DNA from: Phycisphaerae bacterium
GTDB lineage: Bacteria; Planctomycetota; Phycisphaerae; UBA1845; JAFGLZ01
Reading direction: 5' to 3'
NCBI GenBank assembly: GCA_016927755.1
Contig: JAFGLZ010000231.1
Coordinates: 1-59,149 of the forward strand
DNA: 59,149 bases
Every line of letters begins with the position of its first letter. Positions within the stretch are counted from its first letter, which is position 1. Below are positions 27,224-35,817 of the stretch, in pieces. Both the position numbers and the translations under genes were made by a program. Below the pieces are notes generated by a model. That model had not been told where the DNA came from. It did no database searches and was given only the letters and a program-made list of their open reading frames with translations.

Positions 27224-30200
27224 CGATCGACGCCTGACGCCGTCGCAGAGACAGGCCGTCGAGACGATCGACCGCAGCGTGTTGGTCTCCGCCGCCGCCG
27301 GCACGGGAAAGACGCACGTCCTGGCAGAGCGATGCGCCCACCTCGTCTGCGACGCCTCACCGGCCTGCGACGTCGACCGCCTGCTGGTCGTCACGTTCAC
27401 CGAGGCCGCGGCCGCAGAGATGCGAACGCGAATCGGCCAGGTCATCCGCAAGCGCCTCGACGCCAGCCCCGGCGACGAGCGTCTTCGCCGACAGCTCCCG
27501 CTGCTCGACGCGTCCACGATCACCACGATCCACGCGTTCTGCCTACAGCTCCTGCGCCGCTGGTTCGCCCGGATCGACCTGGACCCAGACGTCGAGGTCA
27601 TCGATGCGGACGAGGCCGAGATCATCAGGCACGAGACACTGGAAGCCCTGTTCGCCGAGCTTTACGAGGCCCGGGGCCGAGATGAGCTGGCCGACGGGTT
27701 CCGCTCGCTGGTCGACGCCTATGGCATGGGCCGCGACCAGAACATCGGTCGCATGGTCCTTGCCCTGTACGAGTTCGTGCGATCGCTGCCGAATCCAGCA
27801 CGGTGGTTCGATCGAGCCATCGAGCGATTCCGCTTCGAGGAGGAGGGCGACCAGCTTCCTGAGGCGATGGACGCCCTCCGGGGGACGATCCTGCTGGACC
27901 GCATCGCGATCCTGGGCGACGCCGTGGTGGCCGAGGCCAAGACCGTCCGATCGCTTTATCCGCCCGGCGCGGATTACGCCGACCTGATGGACGACCTGGC
28001 CGATCAACTTCGCGACTGGTATCGCTGGGTCAAATCCGCCGAGGAACCGGACGCCATCGAAGCCGTCGTCGAGGCGATCGTAGAGTACAAGCCCGCCCGG
28101 GCGGCGGCCCGACGCGGTCTCGACGACGACGCCAAGCGTCAGCGACAATCCGCCAGGGACTGCTGGACTCGCATCTCCAACCGGTTCAAGGCGGACCTGC
28201 AGAAACCCGCCGGTGTGCTCAGGACCCCCGCCGTGCTGGACGGACTGGCCAGGATCGCCCCGCACGTCAAGACGTTGGTCGGCCTGACTCAGGCGTTCGA
28301 TCGTCGGTATCAGTCCGTCAAGCAAGACGAGGGGCGCGTCGACTTCTCGGATCTGGAGCGACTGGCCAAGGACCTGCTCAGCGCCGACGAGCAGGGCGAG
28401 AACCCGTCCGATGCGGCGCTGCAGGTGCAGGCCGAGTTCGATCACGTGCTGGTCGACGAGTTTCAGGACGTCAACCCGCTCCAGGAAGCGATCATCCGGC
28501 TGGTGAGCCGGGAGACCGACCCCGGCCGCAACGACAACCTCTTCGCCGTGGGCGACGTCAAGCAGAGCATCTACCGATTCCGGCTGGCCGAGCCGGAGAT
28601 CTTCCTGCGACGGATGCAATCCTTCGAGCCCGGCTCCGACGACGCCTCGCCCGGGCGGAAACGAGTGAGCGGCCGACTGGTCTGGCTGCAGGAGAACTTT
28701 CGCAGTCGCGCCGAGGTGCTGGACGTCGTCAACGTCCTCTTCGAGAGGATCATGAAGCGGCGCCTCAGCGGACTGGACTACGACGAGCACGCCCGCTTCG
28801 TGCCCGGCACGGAGTACCCCAAGGACGCACCGGGCAGCTTTGGCAAACCGGCGGCCGAGATCCACCTGATCGAGAAGAACCTGGAGGACGCCCTGCCGAC
28901 GGCCGGCGAGGAGGAGGAATCCGAGGCCCCGGAATCAGCGGCGGAATGGGAAGTCACCGAACGAGAGGCGTTCTTGGCGGGCCGGCGGATTCGAGAGCTG
29001 ACCGGCATGGCCGAGGGCCATGAGCGGACCGTCGTTTTCGAGAAGAACCCGGACCCAACCGGACCGACCCTGCGGCCCCGCCCGATCGAGCTGCGAGACA
29101 TCGTCGTCTTGCTTCGAGCGACCAAGGGCAAGGCCAATCACTTCGAGCGGGTGCTTCGGAACATGGGCATCCCCGTGTATGCGGACCTGACGACGGGCTA
29201 CTTTACGAGTCTCGAGGTCCAGGACGTGCTGTCGCTGCTGCGGATCATCGACAACGCCCGGCAAGACATCCCGCTGGCTGCGGTGCTCCGCGCCCCGATC
29301 GTGCCACCGAAGCTGACGGAATCGCAGCTCGTCGAGATACGCCTGTACGCCCGAGACATGCCCTTCCACGCGGCCGTCCGTCGGTATGCCGAGACCGGCG
29401 AGGACGGAGACGTCCGCAACGCGCTGGGAGACCTCCTGGGGCAACTGCGGCGATGGCGGAACCGGCTCCGTCGCCAGCCCCTGTCCGACGTGCTCTGGCG
29501 GATCCTCACCGAGACGAGCTACTTCGCGTACGTGGGCGGGCTGCACAACGGGCAGCAGCGTCGGGCGAACCTGATCCGCCTGCACGAGCGGTCCCGCCAG
29601 TTCAACCGGTTCGCTCGGCAAGGCCTGCACCGGTTCCTGCGATTCATCGAGGACCTCGACAAGCGAGGCCGGGACCTCGGCGCGGCGCCCGCCGTGAGCG
29701 AGGCCGAGGACGTCGTTCGCGTCATGAGCATCCACCGCAGCAAGGGCCTGGAGTTCCCCGTCGTGATCCTGCCCGACCTGGGCAAACGGTTCAACTTGGA
29801 AGACGCCCGCCGCGCGATGCTCTTCGACCGAAAGCGTTTCATCGGCCTGCCGGTGGTCGACCTCGAGCAAGGCGTCCGATACCCGACGCTCAGTAGTCTG
29901 GCGGTCGCCGACGAGATCAAGCGACAAATCCGCGCGGAGGAAATGCGTATCCTGTACGTGGCCGCCACCCGGGCCCGAGAACGTCTGATCCTCATCGGCA
30001 CGACGCCGCTCGACGACCTCGCGCGACAGCGCCAGCGGGGACGGATCGAAGGCGCCGTTCCCCTCATCGATCTGGTCGGGGCGAACACGCCGCTCGACTG
30101 GCTGATCCCGGCGGTCGCGAGCATGCCCGACGACCTCGTCGATTGGCTAACGTCCGATCGGCCGCCAGAGCGCTGCAAACAGCTCTTCAGCGTCCACCGG

Positions 30201-31064
30201 CACGATGCCGTTGCCGTCTCGAAGTGGTCGGCGGGGATCGCACTCAAGCCGTCCGTCTCGCTCGAGCGATTCACCAAGCTGGAAGCCGTCGACGACGGCG
30301 ATGCTGACTCCAAACAGGTCGCCGCGGTCATTCGCCGAGTGACCGAGCCTTACGCACATCCAGCGGCCACGGGCATGCCGGCTGTCGTGGCCGCTAGCGA
30401 GATGAAGCGTCGATTCGGCGCCGATCACGAGGCGGACGAGCAGCGTCCGTCCCTGCGGTTCGGCTCGCCGAGACCCCGGATGCCTCGCCTGGCCTGCGCT
30501 CCGGATGAGAGCCCCGCCCCCCTGACGCCGGCCGAGAGGGGTACGCTGACCCATCTGGTCTTCGAACATCTCGACCTGACCCGCCCGTGCGACGTATCGG
30601 ACGTCGCCCGGCAAGTCGACGATATGGTCGCGCGCGGACTGATGACGCCCCGCGAACGCCAGGCCCTCTCGTTCGAGACCGTCGCATGGTTCTTCGGCAC
30701 GGATCTCGGACGGCGGGTGCTGGCCGCGCCGGACAGAGTCCGGCGCGAGGTGCCCTTCGTCCTGGGCGTCAGCCCGGACCGCATCGTGACCGGCGTCGAG
30801 TGCGAGCGGCGAGATGACGACGTCGTCCTCGTTCGCGGGATGATCGACTGCCTCTTGTGCGGTGATGCGGGTGACGAGGTGATTGACTTCAAGACCGATG
30901 CGATCACGCGCGATGAGCTGCACGATCGGGTCGCGTCCTACGGAACTCAGATCGAGCTATACGCCGACGCGGTCGAGCGGATCTGGCGCAGACCCGTCGC
31001 GGGTCGGTGGTTGGTCTTCCTCAACATACCGGAAACCGTGATGGTGCCGACAACGGGCTCGTGA
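27216..31064 (+). CDS. addA: ATP-dependent helicase/nuclease subunit A
   Basis: 1282 residues, UvrD/RecB-family SF1 helicase fused to a nuclease. Motif I is SAAAGTGKT (25-33), Ia TITTIHAFC, II VLVDEFQDVN, III VGDVKQSIYRFR, V VMSIHRSKGLEFPVVI and VI ILYVAATRARERL. The C-terminal PD-(D/E)XK nuclease is seen in GMIDCLLCGDAGDEVIDFKTD (about 1209-1227). ATG 27216 lies inside the addB stop and has AGGAGG upstream, so the two are coupled. With AddB this is the only recombination nuclease complex in the window; no RecBCD was seen. Confidence 0.93.
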   Translation: MSDDRRLTPSQRQAVETIDRSVLVSAAAGTGKTHVLAERCAHLVCDASPACDVDRLLVVTFTEAAAAEMRTRIGQVIRKRLDASPGDERLRRQLPLLDASTITTIHAFCLQLLRRWFARIDLDPDVEVIDADEAEIIRHETLEALFAELYEARGRDELADGFRSLVDAYGMGRDQNIGRMVLALYEFVRSLPNPARWFDRAIERFRFEEEGDQLPEAMDALRGTILLDRIAILGDAVVAEAKTVRSLYPPGADYADLMDDLADQLRDWYRWVKSAEEPDAIEAVVEAIVEYKPARAAARRGLDDDAKRQRQSARDCWTRISNRFKADLQKPAGVLRTPAVLDGLARIAPHVKTLVGLTQAFDRRYQSVKQDEGRVDFSDLERLAKDLLSADEQGENPSDAALQVQAEFDHVLVDEFQDVNPLQEAIIRLVSRETDPGRNDNLFAVGDVKQSIYRFRLAEPEIFLRRMQSFEPGSDDASPGRKRVSGRLVWLQENFRSRAEVLDVVNVLFERIMKRRLSGLDYDEHARFVPGTEYPKDAPGSFGKPAAEIHLIEKNLEDALPTAGEEEESEAPESAAEWEVTEREAFLAGRRIRELTGMAEGHERTVVFEKNPDPTGPTLRPRPIELRDIVVLLRATKGKANHFERVLRNMGIPVYADLTTGYFTSLEVQDVLSLLRIIDNARQDIPLAAVLRAPIVPPKLTESQLVEIRLYARDMPFHAAVRRYAETGEDGDVRNALGDLLGQLRRWRNRLRRQPLSDVLWRILTETSYFAYVGGLHNGQQRRANLIRLHERSRQFNRFARQGLHRFLRFIEDLDKRGRDLGAAPAVSEAEDVVRVMSIHRSKGLEFPVVILPDLGKRFNLEDARRAMLFDRKRFIGLPVVDLEQGVRYPTLSSLAVADEIKRQIRAEEMRILYVAATRARERLILIGTTPLDDLARQRQRGRIEGAVPLIDLVGANTPLDWLIPAVASMPDDLVDWLTSDRPPERCKQLFSVHRHDAVAVSKWSAGIALKPSVSLERFTKLEAVDDGDADSKQVAAVIRRVTEPYAHPAATGMPAVVAASEMKRRFGADHEADEQRPSLRFGSPRPRMPRLACAPDESPAPLTPAERGTLTHLVFEHLDLTRPCDVSDVARQVDDMVARGLMTPRERQALSFETVAWFFGTDLGRRVLAAPDRVRREVPFVLGVSPDRIVTGVECERRDDDVVLVRGMIDCLLCGDAGDEVIDFKTDAITRDELHDRVASYGTQIELYADAVERIWRRPVAGRWLVFLNIPETVMVPTTGS

Positions 31065-31117
31065 CGGCGCTGTTCCGTCGTATCGAGGGAGGCCCACGGC
31101 AACGGACGCGGGCAACG

Positions 31118-32410
31118 CTACATCCGTCGCACGATCAGCGTGTCGTTCTGACCGCCGAAGCCGAACGAGTTGCTGAGGGCGGTGTTGACCTCGACCTTTC
31201 GCGCCTTGTTCGGCACGTAGTCGAGGTCGCAGTTGGGGTCGGGCGTGCTGTAATTCATGGTGGGCGGAACGACGTCGTCGCGGATAGCCAACAGACACGT
31301 GATCAACTCGACGGCGCCCGCCGCGGCGATCAGGTGTCCCATCATACTCTTGATGCTGCTGATGGGGATCTTGCGGGCCAGGTCGCCGAAGAGCGTCCGG
31401 ATGGCCAGGGTCTCGATCTTGTCGTTCTCCTGCGTCCCGGTGCCGTGGGCGCTGATGTAGTCAATGTCGGTGGTGGTCACGCCGGCGTCCTTGAGAGCCC
31501 TGCTCATCGCGGCGATGCCGCCGCGTCCGTCCTCATGGATGTCGGTAATGCGGAAGGCGTCGGCGGTCGAGCCGTAACCGGCGATCTCGCCGTAGATCTT
31601 CGCGCCGCGCGCCTTGGCCCGCTCGAGGTCCTCAAGGATGACCATGCCGGCGCCCTCGCCGAGGACGAAACCGTCGCGCGTTCGATCGAACGGACGGCTC
31701 GAACTCTCGGGCGTGTCGTTGCGGGTCGACAACGCGGTCAACCGGTTGAAACCGGTCACGCCGAACGGATGGATCATGCTGTGCGTGCCGCCGGATATCA
31801 TGGCGTCGGCGTCGCCGCGGCGGATAATGCTCGTGGCCTCTCCGATCGCCTGTGTGCTGGCCGCGCAGGCCGTCAGGGTATTGAAGTTCGGCCCCTCGAC
31901 CTGGAAGAGCTTGGCGATGTGCGCCGCGCCCATGTTGGGGTCCTGCTCCAACTCCTTGACCGAGGTGAGCCGTTCGTAAGCGACCTCGGCCCATTTGACG
32001 GCGTTGAGGTCACGCCCGTCGCCGGCGTGCATGCCCTTGACCGCGGCCGCGACGAAGTTGTCGAAGTCCATCGGGCCCTCGCCCCCGCCGAGGTACACGC
32101 CCACGCGGGTCCGATCCAGCTCGCCATCACTGCTCAGGCCGGAGTCATCCCACGCAATCCGAGCCGCCGCCAACGCAAAGCCCGCGTTGCGGCTAGCGTC
32201 GGCGTGTTCCGCGGCGTCGTCACCCAAGAACCGGGCCAGATCGAAATCGCGGACCTCCGCCGAGAAGGTCGACGGGAACGTGCCGGCGTCGAAGACCGTC
32301 GTTCGCGCGATCCCGCTGTCGCCGGCCAACAGACGCTTCCACACCGGCTCGATCTCATGACCGAGCGGCGTGATCCAACCCACCCCCGTGACCACGACTC
32401 GTCGCGACAT
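31118..32410 (-). CDS. Beta-ketoacyl-ACP synthase, catalytically complete (KS-alpha)
   Basis: 430 residues of the FabF/KAS II family. It condenses an acyl group with malonyl-ACP. All three catalytic residues are present: C182 (LTACAASTQAIGEA), H322 (ISAHGTGTQENDKIE) and H359 (SIKSMMGHLIAAAGAVE). The C-terminal glycine-rich NSFGFGGQND is normal. ATG 32410 (the second of a doublet) has GGAGAGG upstream. It is the last gene of the five-gene operon 35422-31118 and follows a second, degenerate ketosynthase by 77 bases. That arrangement is the one expected of a KS/chain-length-factor heterodimer. The gene name fabF is avoided because the context is not housekeeping fatty acid synthesis. Confidence 0.92.
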   Translation of the reverse strand: MSRRVVVTGVGWITPLGHEIEPVWKRLLAGDSGIARTTVFDAGTFPSTFSAEVRDFDLARFLGDDAAEHADASRNAGFALAAARIAWDDSGLSSDGELDRTRVGVYLGGGEGPMDFDNFVAAAVKGMHAGDGRDLNAVKWAEVAYERLTSVKELEQDPNMGAAHIAKLFQVEGPNFNTLTACAASTQAIGEATSIIRRGDADAMISGGTHSMIHPFGVTGFNRLTALSTRNDTPESSSRPFDRTRDGFVLGEGAGMVILEDLERAKARGAKIYGEIAGYGSTADAFRITDIHEDGRGGIAAMSRALKDAGVTTTDIDYISAHGTGTQENDKIETLAIRTLFGDLARKIPISSIKSMMGHLIAAAGAVELITCLLAIRDDVVPPTMNYSTPDPNCDLDYVPNKARKVEVNTALSNSFGFGGQNDTLIVRRM

Positions 32411-32487
32411 CATCACCTCTCCGGCTTGCTCGTACGTCTCGAGCGGAGCGGCCGGACTCGCCGGCTCCGCTGGCGGTTTTCCAGAAC

Positions 32488-33825
32488 TCAACCCGCGGTC
32501 GGCTTGAAGATGAGCGCCGCGGTCTGCCGGCCGCTCAGGGCGTATGCCGTGCTGAGCACGACCTTCGGGCTCAGCTTCGTCGGGCCGTCCTTGAGAACGT
32601 TCAGGTCGCACTCGGGGTCGACCTGCTCGACGTTCTGGCTTCGCGGGATCGTCCCCTTGTGGGCGGCCATCACCGCAGCGGCGAGATCGATCGCGCCGCT
32701 CCCTGCGCCGTTATTGCCGATCGCGCCCTTCCAGGCCGCCACCGGCACCTCGGACGCCCGGGCGCCCAGCGTCGCGTGGAGCCCCTTGGCCTCGCTCACG
32801 TCACAGCTCGGGATGCCCGTCCCGCAGGGGATCACCAACTCGATCTCGTCCGGCGTGATCTCGGCGTCGTCGAGGGCCTTCTTCACCGCCACCGCGATCG
32901 CTCGCCCCTCCGGGTCCGGCTGGGACCAGCTCTTGACGTTCGCGCTGGCGCCGAACCCGATGAGCTCACCGTAGATTCGGGCCCCCCGCTTCTCGGCGTG
33001 ATCGAGGGCCTCCAGGATGATCAACCCGGCGCCCTCGCTGATCACGGTGCCGCTGTGCTTGACGTCGAAGGGACGGCAGGCCGAGGCGGGATCGTCGTTG
33101 TGATCGACCGCCAGCCGCCTTAGCAGGCTCTGCCGCATCAGACCCATCGCGTTGAGCTTGCTCTCGGCCCCGCCGCAGATGCAAATGTCGGCCGAGCCGT
33201 GCGAAATCGTGCGAAAGGCCTCGCCGATAGCCAAGTGGCTGCTGGCCTCGCCGCACGTGATCGTGTTGCTCGAGCCTTGGGCGTCGTGAACGATGGTCAC
33301 GTGGCAGGCCAGCATGTTCGGCAGGAACTTCAGCAGCCACAGGGGTGTCAGGTTGGACATGCCCTCGCTGCCCCACTTGCGGATGTCGAACTCGCCGTCC
33401 TCGCCCGCGGCCGTGGCCAGAGCCGCGGCCAACTCGTTCAGGTCGGCACAGATCAGACCGGCGCCGATGTTCGCGCCGAACCGCGTCGAGTCGATGCGGT
33501 CGGTGTCGGCGTCCTCGCCCCGCTCGACGAGGCACTTGGTCCGGAGCCTGGCGTCCTTGGCGGCCTCGTAGGCGGCCGCGACGGCCAGTTCGATGTCGCG
33601 GGCCATTACCTTCGTCGCCTTGCGGTAGCTCTTGGGCACGTAGTCGCCCATCTTGAGCTTGCCTACCTCGCCGCCCACCTGGGAATCGAACCCCGCGGGG
33701 TCGAAGGCCTCGATGCGCCGAACGCCGCTACGACCTTCGAGCAAGGCCTCGTAGACCGCATCGATCCCGGTTCCCACCGGGCTGATAACGCCCAAGCCCG
33801 TTATGACGACACGTCGATCATTCAT
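32488..33825 (-). CDS. Degenerate beta-ketoacyl synthase, chain-length-factor-like (KS-beta)
   Basis: 445 residues of the FabF fold, but none of the three catalytic residues is conserved. Aligning without gaps on the motif ending GGAE, the active-site Cys position is E193 (TCGEASSHLAIGEA), the first His is C334 (VIPCGTGIPSCD) and the second His is N371 (KGAIGNNGAGSG). The structural lysine in front of it is kept (K366). The protein is otherwise full length, including the N-terminal RVVITGLGVISPVGTG and the SEGAGLIILE region. A decayed copy would be expected to lose more. A structural partner of the active ketosynthase, like the KS-beta of type II polyketide synthases, is likelier. Its start lies 3 bases after the dehydratase stop. 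Confidence 0.85.
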   Translation of the reverse strand: MNDRRVVITGLGVISPVGTGIDAVYEALLEGRSGVRRIEAFDPAGFDSQVGGEVGKLKMGDYVPKSYRKATKVMARDIELAVAAAYEAAKDARLRTKCLVERGEDADTDRIDSTRFGANIGAGLICADLNELAAALATAAGEDGEFDIRKWGSEGMSNLTPLWLLKFLPNMLACHVTIVHDAQGSSNTITCGEASSHLAIGEAFRTISHGSADICICGGAESKLNAMGLMRQSLLRRLAVDHNDDPASACRPFDVKHSGTVISEGAGLIILEALDHAEKRGARIYGELIGFGASANVKSWSQPDPEGRAIAVAVKKALDDAEITPDEIELVIPCGTGIPSCDVSEAKGLHATLGARASEVPVAAWKGAIGNNGAGSGAIDLAAAVMAAHKGTIPRSQNVEQVDPECDLNVLKDGPTKLSPKVVLSTAYALSGRQTAALIFKPTAG

Positions 33826-33828
33826 GTG

Positions 33829-34356
33829 CTATCCGGTATGTTGGCTCGGCCCGGCCGTCGACGCACTGCTCAGATTGTAGCTGTGCAACAGGGCCTTGAA
33901 GTCCTCGGTGAACACGAAGTTCTCTTCGGGGAAGTCCAGCCCCGACATGTTCTGATCGATATGCGAGAACATGATATCGATCTCGGCCATCGGCTCGGCC
34001 TGACCGTTTTTGAATACCTTGCCGGTCGTGGCGCAGCCGGCCTTGGGGACGGGCTCGGCCTCATCGACGATCTCGATCGTCGCCTCGTATCGAAGCTGGT
34101 CCCCCGGCACGGCGTATCCGTGGAAGACCGCGCGACGGATCTTGGCCAGAATCACCTTCTCCTGGAACTGATGCGCCTCGCCCACCAGGATGCCCGCGGT
34201 CTGGGCCATGCCCTCGGTAATCAGACTGGCCGGCATGATCGGGTAGCCCGGGAAGTGATCGTGGAGGTGCTCCTCGGCGAGCGTGAGATTCTTGACCGCC
34301 ACCGCCCGCCGGCACGACTCGAATTCAACGAACTTGTCGATCCAGATCCAACGCAT
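33829..34356 (-). CDS. FabZ-like 3-hydroxyacyl-ACP dehydratase (second copy)
   Basis: 175 residues, hot-dog fold. The active-site helix region HFPGYPIMPASLITEGMAQ gives H34 and E48, the dehydratase pair, at exactly the same positions as in the other operon copy. FabZ usually has PGVLxxE; the PASL here is a small change. It would dehydrate 3-hydroxyacyl-ACP to the trans-2-enoyl form. The C-terminal tail (about 140-175, FPEENFVFTEDFKALLHSYN) extends beyond a typical 145-residue FabZ. It sits between the ACP gene and the degenerate ketosynthase, with only 3 bases to the latter. Confidence 0.85.
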   Translation of the reverse strand: MRWIWIDKFVEFESCRRAVAVKNLTLAEEHLHDHFPGYPIMPASLITEGMAQTAGILVGEAHQFQEKVILAKIRRAVFHGYAVPGDQLRYEATIEIVDEAEPVPKAGCATTGKVFKNGQAEPMAEIDIMFSHIDQNMSGLDFPEENFVFTEDFKALLHSYNLSSASTAGPSQHTG

Positions 34357-34465
34357 CCCAGGCGCCGCACCTCTCGGGACACTGAAGAGGCGATCGCGGT
34401 CGACCGCCCCTCATCGGGTCAAACGGAACCCCGGTCGCCCCGGATGGGCCCGGACGCAAGGCCGA

Positions 34466-34861
34466 CTAGGCGGCCGCGCCGAGCTTGGACTCTATGTAGT
34501 TGACGAGCGTCTTGACGGTGAACGACTCGGTCATCTTGTTGACGTCGGGGTCGGCCTCGAACTCCGTGAAATCCACGTGAGGCATGGACTCCTTGAGTTT
34601 GGCCAGACCCGCCTCGGTCATCTTCCCGCTGTCAACGTAGTCCGGGTTGTTGAAGATCTCCTCGTTGAAGAGCTCACCTCGCGGGATCTTGATGTCGAAG
34701 ATCTTCTCGAGTCGGAAGACCATATCGAGGTAGTCGATACTTTCCGCGCCCAGATCGCTGGACAGCTTTGCATCCTCGGTCACCTCGTCTTCGTCGACAC
34801 CGAGGGCCTCGACCAGAACCTCCTTGACGTTCTCGAAAATCTCCTGGCGGCTCATCGCCAT
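34466..34861 (-). CDS. Elongated acyl carrier protein
   Basis: 131 residues. The phosphopantetheine site is in DLGAESIDYLDMVFRLE, with S41 as the attachment serine. Helix I (EIFENVKEVLVEALG) and the final helix (FTVKTLVNYIESKLG) are those of a normal ACP. Between helix II and the last helix there is an insertion of roughly 45 residues (LFNEEIFNNPDYVDSGKMTE ... HVDFTEFEADPDVNKMTES), acidic and charged. A normal ACP is about 80 residues. ATG 34861 is chosen because AGGAGG (34871-34876) lies 9 bases upstream; ATGs at 34870 and 34855 fit less well. It is the carrier for the dehydratases and ketosynthases of the same operon. Confidence 0.88.
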   Translation of the reverse strand: MAMSRQEIFENVKEVLVEALGVDEDEVTEDAKLSSDLGAESIDYLDMVFRLEKIFDIKIPRGELFNEEIFNNPDYVDSGKMTEAGLAKLKESMPHVDFTEFEADPDVNKMTESFTVKTLVNYIESKLGAAA

Positions 34862-34924
34862 CTCGATCATCCTCCTGTCACTTGCTCACCCCCCTGCGAT
34901 CGTCCGTCGCAGAAGGACATCCTG

Positions 34925-35422
34925 TCAACCGGTTGCGGCGGATTGCACGAGCGCCGCGCCGCCAAGCAACTCGAACTGTCTCCGGGCGTGCTCGGTCAGG
35001 CGGGCGTCCACGTCCGCCATCATGGGGTTCTCATCGGACAGATTGAAGTGCCGCAAGCGCAGCCGGGCCTTAACCATCTCCCGGCCGTCACACGCACCCC
35101 GGCAATCGAACTCGCTGGCTGCCTCGTCGATCTTGCGGGCGCTGATCTCCAGCCGCAAGACCTTTCCGGGCGAAACAAAACTCTTATAGGTAACGTTCCT
35201 GACCTCGCTTAGCAGTATCACGCTCTTGGCGAAGTCGGTACTGGCCCGCACCAACCAAGCTGCCGACTGAACCGCCGCCTCCACCATGAGTACACCCGGC
35301 ATCACCGGGAAAGTGGGAAAGTGGTCGGCCAAATACTCCTCGGCGAGCGTCAGGCCCTTGCAGGTCACGATCCGACCGGGCGGATCCAACTCTAGAATAC
35401 GATCAATCAGGATAAACTTCAT
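34925..35422 (-). CDS. FabZ-like 3-hydroxyacyl-ACP dehydratase (first copy)
   Basis: 165 residues, hot-dog fold. HFPTFPVMPGVLMVEAAVQ contains H34 and E48, the FabZ catalytic pair, and PGVLMVE is the canonical motif. It is the first gene of the operon; the ACP starts 63 bases later. The two dehydratases share only a modest resemblance outside the active site, and each has its own C-terminal tail. They may act on chains of different length, or one may act as an isomerase. A good promoter lies about 50 bases upstream (35475-35503). Confidence 0.87.
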   Translation of the reverse strand: MKFILIDRILELDPPGRIVTCKGLTLAEEYLADHFPTFPVMPGVLMVEAAVQSAAWLVRASTDFAKSVILLSEVRNVTYKSFVSPGKVLRLEISARKIDEAASEFDCRGACDGREMVKARLRLRHFNLSDENPMMADVDARLTEHARRQFELLGGAALVQSAATG

Positions 35423-35817
35423 CTCTGGGCTTACCCTGCCCGGGCGCTCCGCCCACTATCGACACAAGCCGTTACTTGTAGCCGCTCGCTCTGGTGATGG
35501 CAAGCCCAAAAACCAGGCTCACCGGCAAAGCGGGATGATACCGATTCGACCCCGTCCCGGCAACCCCCGCCGGCACCCCGAGTCTGACGCCCCAGTGATC
35601 CACGGCCACGTCGAACACACGAGACTGACTAGGTCCAAACCACCTAACCTCTTGCTCCGGGCAGTTCTGCGGAGCCAACGGCAGCCTTGCGGGTCTCGGT
35701 CGCCGCCGCCCGGACGGGCGCCATCTGGCCCTCAACCCGCTCAGCGATTACCATGATCGACGGTGATCGGCCACCGAGGGAACCCGAGCGGCAGCGACCT
35801 TCCGAGGAGATGACACA
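35423..35817. other. 395-bp divergent intergenic region
   Basis: It separates the minus-strand lipid operon from the plus-strand aminotransferase gene. Apart from the operon promoter at 35475-35503 and the AGGAGA ribosome site before GTG 35818, nothing is recognisable: no long inverted repeat, no RNA gene and no convincing ORF. Confidence 0.6.
35475..35503 (-). promoter_or_regulatory. Promoter of the dehydratase-ACP-ketosynthase operon
   Basis: On the minus strand TTGCCA (35503 to 35498, five of six) and TACAAG (35480 to 35475, four of six) are separated by 17 bases. The leader to ATG 35422 would be about 45 bases. No operator-like dyad stands out next to it. Confidence 0.5.

Noticed and set aside
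27543..28865. 440-residue minus-strand frame inside addA
   Set aside because: Shadow of a helicase gene with intact motifs.
29519..30331. Serine/arginine-rich minus-strand frame inside addA
   Set aside because: Composition typical of frame-shifted GC-rich DNA.
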